From JADMII01 sp036278595 (GTDB lineage Bacteria > Chloroflexota > Dehalococcoidia > DSTF01 > JACRBR01), in contig DASUKS010000180.1 in assembly GCA_036278595.1 (NCBI GenBank), forward strand, positions 1 through 15,790: a stretch of 15,790 bases of DNA, read 5' to 3'. The notes below the pieces were generated by a model. It saw nothing but the letters and a program-made list of their open reading frames with translations, did no database searches and was not told the DNA's origin. The position numbers were made by a program, and so were the translations under genes. Shown here piece by piece: positions 6,576 to 12,933 of this stretch. Every line of letters begins with the position of its first letter. Positions within the stretch are counted from its first letter, which is position 1.

Positions 6576-7295
6576 CTACGCCGGCTGCTTGTCCGCAACG
6601 GCCGGCTCTCGCTGGCGGGACGCCAGGCGATATCCGAGGCCCGGGATCGTGTGGATGTAGCGGAAGCTCCCGTCGAGCGGCTCGATCTTGCGGCGCAGGT
6701 TGCGGATGTGGCTCTTCGCCATCGAAGCGCTCTCGACGTCCTGAAGTCCCCAGATGCGGCGCGTCAACTCCTGGTGCGTGACGACCTCGCCCTCGCGCAG
6801 CGCCAGCTCGTAGAGCAGCCGGAACTCGATCTTGGTCAGGCGCACCTCGTGGCCGCGGACGCGAGCGCGCTGCAGCCCGACGTCGAGCACGATGTCGCCG
6901 AGCTCGAGCGCGCGGGCGCGGGCGGTGCCCGCCTCGGGCGCGGCCCGACGGAGCACCGCTTCGACGCGCGCGACGAGTTGCACCGGGCTGAAAGGCTTCG
7001 TCACGTAGTCATCGGCGCCGAGCCGCAGGCCCTTCACGACATCCTGGTCGGTGCTGCGCGCGGTGAGCATGATCACCGGAGTCGCGGACGACGTCCGGAT
7101 CTGGTGCAGCACCTGCCAGCCATCGACGTGCGGGAGGTTCACATCGAGGATCACGAGCTGGGGCGCGCGCGACTTCAGCAGGCGCAGCGCGGCCATCCCG
7201 TCGTACGCGGTGATCACCTCGTGCCCGCTGCGCCGCAGCGTGTAGCCGACGATGTCCGCAAGGTCCTGTTCGTCTTCTACGAGGAGGATGGCCAT
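6576..7295 (-). CDS. OmpR/PhoB-family response regulator (2)
   Basis: A 239-residue response regulator, the same length as its neighbour at 5727-6446 but clearly diverged from it. The receiver begins MAILLVEDEQDLADIVGYTL (E7/D8 pocket), with phospho-acceptor D51 in LVILDVNLPHVDG, T78 in VIMLTAR and K100 in DDYVTKPFSP, so it is intact. The winged-helix domain has RLTKIEFRLLYELA, the SMAKSHIRNLRRKI recognition region and the GLGYRL wing. Its ATG (7295) overlaps the TAA of the LuxR-type gene as TAATG, so the two are translationally coupled and belong to one transcript. A 129-bp gap separates it from regulator 1, containing a weaker phased repeat (6506-6522). Its target genes cannot be read from the sequence. 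Confidence 0.93.
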   Translation of the reverse strand: MAILLVEDEQDLADIVGYTLRRSGHEVITAYDGMAALRLLKSRAPQLVILDVNLPHVDGWQVLHQIRTSSATPVIMLTARSTDQDVVKGLRLGADDYVTKPFSPVQLVARVEAVLRRAAPEAGTARARALELGDIVLDVGLQRARVRGHEVRLTKIEFRLLYELALREGEVVTHQELTRRIWGLQDVESASMAKSHIRNLRRKIEPLDGSFRYIHTIPGLGYRLASRQREPAVADKQPA

Positions 7296-8020
7296 TAGCT
7301 CGCTACCCTGGCGTGTGACTGCGACTTCCGTTCCGTGCGGTCCGCCTGCGGCCCGTCGTGCTCCACGAGCCCGTGCTCGAAGGCATACCTCGCGGCCTGC
7401 ACGCGGTTCCGCACGTGCAGTTTCTGCATCAGGCTGCGAGCATGCGCGCGGACCGTGTGCACCGAGATGAACATGCTCTCCGCGATCGACCGGTTCGACT
7501 CGCCGCGCGCCAGCCTCGACAGGACTTCGCGCTCCCGCTCGCTCAGATCCATCGCGCGGCCGCCGGCCGAGCGGCCGGGCATCCGCGCGGCCGTCGAGGC
7601 GGCCACGTACTCTACAACGAGCCGACTGGCCAACCGTTTCGAGATCACGACCTCGCCGCGGAGCACTTCCTGGATTGCGCTGATCAACCGCGCCGTGTCG
7701 GCGTCCTTATCGATGATGCCGCGGACGCCGAGCGAAAGCGCGGCAAGCAGCCGCTCGTCGTCATCCGCGAGATTGAGCAGCACGACCGGCGTCGGGGCGA
7801 GCGCGCGGTAGAGGCTGCGCATGCCGGCGGCCGTCGCGCGCTCGGCGCTCTCGACGGTCAGGAGGATGAGGTCAGCGTGGGCGGCGGCGGCCTCCTCGAC
7901 GAGGTGCGTGCCGGGCGTGCTCTCGCCGCACACCTCGATGGCGGGCTGGCGGCGGAGCAGCGAGCCGAGCGCGTGGCGCACGAGGCTATGGTCGCAGGCA
8001 AGAAAGACTCTGTTCGCCAC
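7295..8020 (-). CDS. NarL/LuxR-type regulator with degenerate receiver domain
   Basis: A 241-residue regulator with an N-terminal receiver-like domain and a C-terminal LuxR helix-turn-helix (LSEREREVLSRLARGES, then SIAESMFISVHTVRAHARSL). The receiver lacks the phospho-acceptor: where NarL-type proteins have Asp it has T55 (ADLILLTVES). The acidic pocket is reduced to C9-D10 and the switch threonine is N83, while K105 (GIIDKDA) is kept. It is therefore unlikely to be controlled by ordinary phosphorylation. I chose GTG at 8020 because GGGGGGAG lies nine bases upstream and the fold begins there; a longer frame to 8158 adds 46 residues of unlikely sequence. It is first in a coupled pair with response regulator 2. 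A long leader containing inverted repeats precedes it. Confidence 0.9.
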   Translation of the reverse strand: MANRVFLACDHSLVRHALGSLLRRQPAIEVCGESTPGTHLVEEAAAAHADLILLTVESAERATAAGMRSLYRALAPTPVVLLNLADDDERLLAALSLGVRGIIDKDADTARLISAIQEVLRGEVVISKRLASRLVVEYVAASTAARMPGRSAGGRAMDLSEREREVLSRLARGESNRSIAESMFISVHTVRAHARSLMQKLHVRNRVQAARYAFEHGLVEHDGPQADRTERKSQSHARVAS

Positions 8021-8089
8021 GGTTTGCGGCTCCCCCCAGGAGTCTAGAACACGTCCCAGACCGCGTTTTTGGTCAACTTGATCGATCGC

Positions 8090-8117
8090 TTCGTTCCCAA
8101 CCGTGAGCGGGAACGAA
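8090..8117. repeat. Perfect 9-bp inverted repeat upstream of the LuxR-type gene
   Basis: Arms TTCGTTCCC (8090-8098) and GGGAACGAA (8109-8117) are perfectly complementary around a 10-base loop. Neither strand has a following T-run, so a terminator is unlikely. An operator or a leader hairpin of the minus-strand regulator transcript fits better. Confidence 0.5.
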
Positions 8118-8121
8118 CGCA

Positions 8122-8146
8122 CCGGATCGCTCCCCTTTTGATCCGG
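8122..8146. repeat. Perfect 7-bp inverted repeat, second of a tandem pair
   Basis: Arms CCGGATC (8122-8128) and GATCCGG (8140-8146) flank an 11-base spacer. On the minus strand that spacer reads AAAAGGGGAGC, a purine-rich, ribosome-binding-like loop. It begins four bases after the repeat at 8090-8117. Confidence 0.4.
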
Positions 8147-8442
8147 CGCTCGCCTCAATCGACGGAACCGAGCTGCGCCTGGCGGCGCTCGCGGGTGGCT
8201 GCGGTGTGGACGTAATGCACCGCTGCGATGTTGTTATCACGGGGTTTCTGGCATGTCAATCGTCCCGTTGAGGCATCGTCAAGGGTTGGCGTCAAGTTTT
8301 GCACGTTGCCGTTCGCGAAAGCTCGCCCGAACGGGTGCTTGCATCCGCGTGCCAATCCCCCGACCGGCACAACGATCAGCCGACTGTCCCGTTGGTGACG
8401 CACCCGCCGCTATCTCTCGCATTACGAGTTATCTACGCGGAA

Positions 8443-8454
8443 CGGACTAGTCCG
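8443..8454. repeat. 12-bp perfect palindrome CGGACTAGTCCG
   Basis: A self-complementary 12-mer in the divergent intergenic region. Its half GGACTAG recurs about 30 bp downstream (8476-8482). It could be the binding site of a dimeric regulator; chance is not excluded. Confidence 0.35.
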
Positions 8455-8648
8455 ACTGTGCGAGCGCCGCCTTATGGACTAGCGGTGATCGCCATCACCC
8501 CGTCGTCCAAGTGACGCAAGATCAAGCCCCGTGCGTGCGATGCCGGCGTAGCGGCCGCGTTTTAGCATCGTTGAGAACCGGTTGGGATCGCGCACGGCAG
8601 GGTTGAGCGCAGAGCGCCGCCGATGGCGCGGCAGGCAGCGGGCGACAC

Positions 8649-8999
8649 ATGACAATCCGCGCGGTCATGTTGCATCGACACGAGTTATTTAAAGAACTCA
8701 TCGTGACGGAACTTGACGACATTGGCACAATCGACGTCATCGCCGCGACATCCGACCCGGACGAGGCGATGGACCTGGTTCTCGCCGGCCGCCCGGACGC
8801 CCTCGTCGTCGAGCGGCACGAGGGCGGCGTCGGGCGGCGCGAGATGATCGCAATGTTCGCGCGCGCCGCGGAAGCCATCCCCGGCTTCGTCCTCATCGCG
8901 CCCGACCTGGCGACGTCCGAAATCGAAGTCATCCGCGATACGATCAGCCGGCGCGAGCACCTCGGCGAGCTGCGCGCGCTGCTGCGGCAGGTGCCGTGA
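8649..8999 (+). CDS. Stand-alone pseudo-receiver protein leading the glycosyltransferase operon
   Basis: A 116-residue protein, the length of a single CheY-like domain, with the alternating pattern of that fold: IRAVMLHRHELFKELIVTEL, then IDVIAATSDPDEAMDLVL, RPDALVVER and PGFVLIAPDL. Aligned with NarL-type receivers, the acidic pair is replaced by H9-R10, the phospho-acceptor by E55 (LVVER), and the lysine near the end is missing. No output domain follows. It should therefore bind partners without being phosphorylated; the Glu might mimic a phosphorylated state. Its TGA overlaps the ATG of the glycosyltransferase gene (TGATG), so it is the first gene of a five-gene operon that also contains a histidine kinase. 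The receiver-like assignment comes from pattern and length only. Confidence 0.72.
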   Translation: MTIRAVMLHRHELFKELIVTELDDIGTIDVIAATSDPDEAMDLVLAGRPDALVVERHEGGVGRREMIAMFARAAEAIPGFVLIAPDLATSEIEVIRDTISRREHLGELRALLRQVP

Positions 9000-9832
9000 T
9001 GGCGATCACAACCTACCCCCCGGCGCTACCGGAGCTGCGACCCTCTCTCGCCGAACGCCGCCGCGTCTCGATTCTCGGCGTCGGCATCGATGCCGTGAGC
9101 CGCGCGGACGCGGGGCGGGCCCTCGAGGCGTTCGTCGAGGAGGGCGGCCATCACCAGGTCGTGACGGCGAACATCGACTTCCTTAGCATCGCCACGCGCA
9201 ACGTCGGGTTCAAGCAGCTCGTGAACGACGCCGACCTCGTGACGGCCGATGGCACGCCGCTGCTCTGGGCCGCGCGCTACCTGGGAGGATCGCTGCCCGA
9301 GCGGATCACCGGACCGGATCTCATCCAGATGGCGGCGCGACATTCGCTGACGCAGGGATCGAGCATGTTCTTTCTCGGCGCGGCCCCCGGCATCGCCGCG
9401 GCTGCCGTCGATCACCTCCGGGAGAAGTACGGAAATATAGGCGTCGCCGGCGTATATTCGCCTCCGATTGGCGACCTGGTCGGCGAGGAAGACGTGCGCA
9501 TCAGGCGGTTGATTCGAGACGCACGCCCGGACTTCCTGTTCGTCGCACTCGGCTGCCCGAAGCAGGACTTCTGGATCGACGCGCACCGCGACCTGGATGT
9601 GCCGGTGGCCGTCGGCATCGGCGGCTCGTTCGATTTTCTCTCCGGCCGCATCCGTCGTGCGCCTTCGTGGGCGCAACGCGGCGGCCTCGAATGGGCGTTC
9701 CGGCTTGCGCACGAGCCGCGGCGACTCGCGAAACGGTACCTGGTCGATGACGTTCGAACAGTTGCGCAGATCGGCTTGTCGAAGTTCAGGGCGAGGGAGC
9801 AGGAGGCATCCTCGCAGAGGGAGCGTGCATGA
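8999..9832 (+). CDS. WecG/TagA/CpsF-family glycosyltransferase (GT26)
   Basis: A 277-residue GT26 enzyme, a family that adds the second sugar to an undecaprenyl-diphosphate-linked sugar at the inner membrane face. It is full length and carries the family's motifs: VSILGVGIDAVSRADA, VVTANIDFLSIA, ADLVTADGTPLLWAAR (active-site region), RITGPDL, FFLGAAPG, FVALGCPKQDFWI and GIGGSFDFLSG. A basic C-terminal part (EWAFRLAHEPRRLAKRYL) anchors these enzymes to the membrane. I chose ATG at 8999, which overlaps the preceding stop; a GTG one codon earlier is possible. Its TGA overlaps the next gene as ATGA. Functionally it follows the initiating transferase encoded at 4973-5650 in the divergent arm. The donor sugar is not determinable here. 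Confidence 0.94.
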   Translation: MAITTYPPALPELRPSLAERRRVSILGVGIDAVSRADAGRALEAFVEEGGHHQVVTANIDFLSIATRNVGFKQLVNDADLVTADGTPLLWAARYLGGSLPERITGPDLIQMAARHSLTQGSSMFFLGAAPGIAAAAVDHLREKYGNIGVAGVYSPPIGDLVGEEDVRIRRLIRDARPDFLFVALGCPKQDFWIDAHRDLDVPVAVGIGGSFDFLSGRIRRAPSWAQRGGLEWAFRLAHEPRRLAKRYLVDDVRTVAQIGLSKFRAREQEASSQRERA

Positions 9833-10557
9833 CCGCAGAGACGGCGCGTCCCACCCAACGCGCTGTCCTTGAGCAGATCGAGGCGGACCGGCATGCGCTC
9901 GAGGTGATCTCGAGCGTCGTGCACGAGCTGCGGGCGCCGCTCGCGACGCTCGTCGCCGCCGCGGAGCTGCTCGAGGAAGACCCGGCAGAGGGCGCGCAGC
10001 GGTTCACGCGCATCATCGAACGGCAGGCGCGCAAGCTGAACGGCATCATCGATGTCGTGCTCCGCGCCTATGCCGTGGCAGGAGCGCACAGAAGGCCTGC
10101 GAGCGCGCCCGTTGACGTCGCACAGCTCGTACGCGAGGTGTGTGACGCGCACGCAAGTGCATACCCGAATGCCCAATTTGTCGTGACGAGCGAGCAATTG
10201 CGGCCGGCAGCGGTCGACCGCACGATGTTTGAAGTCGTGCTGTCGAATCTGCTCTCCAACGCCGCCAAGCACACGCCGCCGGGCGCTCGTGTCTACGTCT
10301 CCGCTCACCACTATGAAGACGGCCTGCGCGTGATCGTCGAAGACGATGGTCCGGGCATCCGCCCCGAGGACATGGAGCACGTGTTCGCGGCGGGCGGGCG
10401 CGGCAGCGACGCGTGCGCAGACGGGCACGGCCTGGGCCTGTTCATCGCGCGGACGGTCTGCCGGGCAATGGGCGGCGAACTCTTCGCGGAGCCGCCGGAG
10501 CGCACCGCCGGCGCACGGTTCGCGATCGAGATCCGATCGGAGGCCAGCGGTGAGTAA
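9829..10557 (+). CDS. Soluble sensor-less histidine kinase
   Basis: A 242-residue HisKA/HATPase protein with no membrane helix and no PAS, GAF or other sensor domain; only ~20 residues precede the dimerisation helix. The H-box is VVHELRAPLATL with H32. The N-box is NLLSNAAKHT, the G1 box VEDDGPGI and the G2 box GHGLGLFIA, so catalytic parts are present. It overlaps the glycosyltransferase gene (ATGA at 9829-9832) and the UDP-glucose dehydrogenase gene (8 bp), so it is made together with biosynthetic enzymes, which is unusual. No response regulator follows it; the intact receivers in the window are in the opposite arm (5727-6446 and 6576-7295). It must take its signal through a partner, perhaps the pseudo-receiver two genes upstream (inference). 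Confidence 0.92.
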   Translation: MTAETARPTQRAVLEQIEADRHALEVISSVVHELRAPLATLVAAAELLEEDPAEGAQRFTRIIERQARKLNGIIDVVLRAYAVAGAHRRPASAPVDVAQLVREVCDAHASAYPNAQFVVTSEQLRPAAVDRTMFEVVLSNLLSNAAKHTPPGARVYVSAHHYEDGLRVIVEDDGPGIRPEDMEHVFAAGGRGSDACADGHGLGLFIARTVCRAMGGELFAEPPERTAGARFAIEIRSEASGE

Positions 10558-11935
10558 CTGCAGGCGCATCAGCGTTGTAGGGACGGGGTACGTCGGCCTG
10601 GTATACGCCGTCTGCATGGCAGAGCTGGGCCACGACGTCGTCGCGATTGACATCGACGAACAGAAGATCGCGCGGCTATCCGCGGGAGAGAGCACGATCT
10701 ACGAGCCGGGGCTCGAGGCGTTGCTCCGCAAGAACCTGGCTGCCGGGCGGCTGCGATTCACGACATCGTACGACGTCGCGCAGGCCGAATTCGTGTTTCT
10801 CGCCGTGAGCACGCCTTCGACGCCGGAGGGGGCGGCCGACCTGCGCCACGTGCGCGACGCTGTGAAGCAGGTCGGGCGCAACACGCACGGCGCGCATCCG
10901 ATCGTCGTCAACAAGAGCACAGCGCCCGTCGGCACCAGCGATACGCTCGACTACCTGCTGGCATCGCAGAACGGGGTCGGCGGCCACGAATTCGAGATCG
11001 TGGCCAACCCCGAGTTCCTCCGCGAGGGCTCGGCCGTGCACGACTTCTTCCACCCGGACCGCATCGTGCTAGGCTCGAAGAACGAGCACGCGGCGCGCGC
11101 GGTCGCGGAGCTCTACGCGCCGTTGCAGGCGCAGGTCGTCTACACCGATGCCAAGACGGCGGAGATGATCAAGTACGCCTCGAACGCCTTCCTGGCGACG
11201 AAGATCTCCTTCATCAACGAGATCGCCTCGATCTGCGAGGGCGTCGGCGCCGACATCGGTGACGTCGCGCGCGCGATGGGGCTCGACGAACGCATCGGCC
11301 CGCGGTTCCTCAACCCGGGCCTCGGGTTCGGCGGCAGCTGCCTGCCGAAGGACGTGCGGGCGCTGACATACCTGGGGACCGTGTACGGCGCGCATCCGCA
11401 GTTGCTGAACGCCGTGCTGCAGATCAATGCCGACCAGCGGCGGCGCGTCATACGCCTGCTGCGGGACGCCCTCGGCTCGCTGGAGTCGCGCGCGATCACA
11501 CTGTTGGGCCTCTCGTTCAAGCCCGGGACCGACGACACCCGCGAGGCGCCGGCCGTTGACATCGCGCGGCTGCTGATGAACGAGGGCGCGTCGGTGCACG
11601 CGTACGATCCGTTCGCGATGACCGCCTTCGCGGCGCAGTTCCCGCGCGTGACCATGCACGAGGACCCGTATGCCGCCGCGCAGGATGCCGACGCGGTCGT
11701 CATCGTCACCGAATGGGACGAGTTCCGTACGCTCGATCTCGGGCGCCTGCGCGCCGCCGTGCGCACGCCGCTGATCGCCGACTGTCGCAACGTGCTCGAC
11801 CTCCCGGCGGTGCTCGCGGCCGGCTTCGCCTGCTTCGGCGTCGGCAGCGGCATCGAGGGCGCGGGCGCGCTCAGCCGGCCGGAGATCAAGGTCGTCGAGC
11901 ACACAACGAACGGTGCCTCGGCGGTGGTGCGATGA
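10550..11935 (+). CDS. ugd: UDP-glucose 6-dehydrogenase
   Basis: A 461-residue NAD-dependent enzyme that oxidises UDP-glucose twice to UDP-glucuronate. The N-terminal Rossmann motif is ISVVGTGYVGLVYAV. The substrate and hinge region has NPEFLREGSAVHDF, with TAEMIKYASNAFLATKISF following. The catalytic cysteine is C264 in GFGGSCLPKDVRAL, and the C-terminal domain carries LLGLSFKPGTDDTREAPA. The start is GTG at 10550, with GGAGG six bases upstream; the open frame continues further upstream, but that part shadows the kinase gene. It overlaps the kinase by 8 bp and the next gene by ATGA. Together with the decarboxylase it forms a two-step path from UDP-glucose to UDP-xylose. Length and motifs are standard for the UDP-glucose/GDP-mannose dehydrogenase family. 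Confidence 0.96.
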   Translation: MSNCRRISVVGTGYVGLVYAVCMAELGHDVVAIDIDEQKIARLSAGESTIYEPGLEALLRKNLAAGRLRFTTSYDVAQAEFVFLAVSTPSTPEGAADLRHVRDAVKQVGRNTHGAHPIVVNKSTAPVGTSDTLDYLLASQNGVGGHEFEIVANPEFLREGSAVHDFFHPDRIVLGSKNEHAARAVAELYAPLQAQVVYTDAKTAEMIKYASNAFLATKISFINEIASICEGVGADIGDVARAMGLDERIGPRFLNPGLGFGGSCLPKDVRALTYLGTVYGAHPQLLNAVLQINADQRRRVIRLLRDALGSLESRAITLLGLSFKPGTDDTREAPAVDIARLLMNEGASVHAYDPFAMTAFAAQFPRVTMHEDPYAAAQDADAVVIVTEWDEFRTLDLGRLRAAVRTPLIADCRNVLDLPAVLAAGFACFGVGSGIEGAGALSRPEIKVVEHTTNGASAVVR

Positions 11936-12933
11936 GGGCGCTCGTCACGGGCGGCGCCGGTTTCATCGGCTCGAACCTCTGCGACGCACTGATCGAGCGT
12001 GGCTGGACGGTCGTCGCGCTCGACAACTTCATCACCGGCAAGCGTGCGAACGTCGAGCATCTCGCGGGCGACGAGCGGTTCACGCTGGTCCAATGCGACC
12101 TCGAGCAGGCGCCGCGCATCGCCTGCGACGCGGTGTTCCACCTCGCGAGCCCCGCGAGCCCGGTTGGGTACGGCAAGCACCCGCTCGAAACGCTCGCCGT
12201 CAACTCGCAGGGGACGTGGCGCGCGCTCGACATCGCGCGCGAGAACGGTGCGAAGTTCCTCCTCGCATCGACATCGGAGGTCTACGGCGACCCGCTCGTG
12301 CACCCGCAGACCGAGGACTACTTTGGCAACGTCGACCCCGTCGGACCGCGCGCGTGCTACGACGAGGGCAAGCGCTTCGCCGAGGCGCTCACGATGTCGT
12401 ATGTGCAGACGCACGACGTCGACGCGCGCATCGTGCGCATCTTCAACTGCTACGGCCCCCGCAACGACCTCGATGACGGGCGGATGGTGCCCTCGTTCGC
12501 CGGCCAGGCCCTGCGGGGCGAGCCGCTGACGGTACACGGCGACGGCGCGCAGACCCGCAGCCTCTGCTACGTCGACGACCTCATCGACGGCCTGCTCGCC
12601 GCAATGCAGACCGAGGGCACAACCGGCCGGGTGTACAACCTCGGGCAGCCGCGCGAGCACTCGGTGCTCGAGTTCGCGCAGATGATCATCCGCATCGCCG
12701 GCTCGACTTCGGAGATCCGGCACGTGCCGCCGCGCCCGGCCGACATCGAGCGGCGCAAGCCCGACGCGACGCGCGCCGAGCGCGAGCTGGGGTGGAAGGC
12801 GCACCGCAGCCTCGAGTACGGGCTCGCGCAGACCATCGAGTGGTACCGGCAGCAGCTCGAGACGGAGCGCATCCCGGAGCACCTGCGCGCGGGGAGCCCA
12901 GAACAGGCTCCAAGCGAGTCCGTCAGGACGTAG
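11932..12933 (+). CDS. UDP-glucuronate decarboxylase (UDP-xylose synthase) of the SDR family
   Basis: A 333-residue extended short-chain dehydrogenase that converts UDP-glucuronate to UDP-xylose using bound NAD. It starts MRALVTGGAGFIGSNLCDAL (NAD-binding GxxGxxG) and has DNFITGKRANVEHL, HLASPASPVGY and the subgroup hallmark STSEVYGDPLVHPQTEDYFG. PRACYDEGKRFAE follows with the catalytic Y143xxxK147. The stretch from STSEVYGDP to YDEGKR separates this enzyme from 4,6-dehydratases and 4-epimerases. ATG at 11932 overlaps the stop of the dehydrogenase gene; longer frames upstream are shadows. It is the last gene of the operon, and its 3' end overlaps the convergent flavoprotein gene by 11 bp. A UDP-glucuronate 4-epimerase or UDP-apiose synthase is less likely. 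Confidence 0.92.
   Translation: MRALVTGGAGFIGSNLCDALIERGWTVVALDNFITGKRANVEHLAGDERFTLVQCDLEQAPRIACDAVFHLASPASPVGYGKHPLETLAVNSQGTWRALDIARENGAKFLLASTSEVYGDPLVHPQTEDYFGNVDPVGPRACYDEGKRFAEALTMSYVQTHDVDARIVRIFNCYGPRNDLDDGRMVPSFAGQALRGEPLTVHGDGAQTRSLCYVDDLIDGLLAAMQTEGTTGRVYNLGQPREHSVLEFAQMIIRIAGSTSEIRHVPPRPADIERRKPDATRAERELGWKAHRSLEYGLAQTIEWYRQQLETERIPEHLRAGSPEQAPSESVRT

Larger units (their letters stand above)
8021..8648. other. Divergent intergenic region between the two polysaccharide arms
   Basis: About 630 bp with no convincing gene; the short frames here lack family resemblance and codon bias. It should contain promoters in both directions. It holds two tandem inverted repeats (8090-8117 and 8122-8146) and a minus-strand TTGACA followed by an AT-richer stretch (8235-8260). 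There is also a phased pair GTTGAG/GTCAAG (8267 and 8278), a 12-bp perfect palindrome (8443-8454) and a GGTGAT/ATCACC hairpin (8484-8499). GTTGAG/GTTGGG, also 11 bp apart, lie at 8570-8586 before the plus-strand operon. No RNA family was recognised. Confidence 0.6.

Noticed and set aside
8090..8117. LexA-type operator
   Set aside because: The repeat contains GTTC/GAAC but the arms are too long and the spacer (10 bases) does not match known LexA boxes.
8155..8403. 82-codon minus-strand frame upstream of the LuxR-type gene
   Set aside because: No family resemblance, no clear ribosome binding site and Arg/Gln-rich composition; treated as part of the intergenic control region.
8570..8586. GTTGAG/GTTGGG pair before the plus-strand operon as a further activator box
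   Set aside because: The 11-bp phasing is right, but the orientation relative to the gene is opposite to the two strong modules and no -10 follows at the right place.
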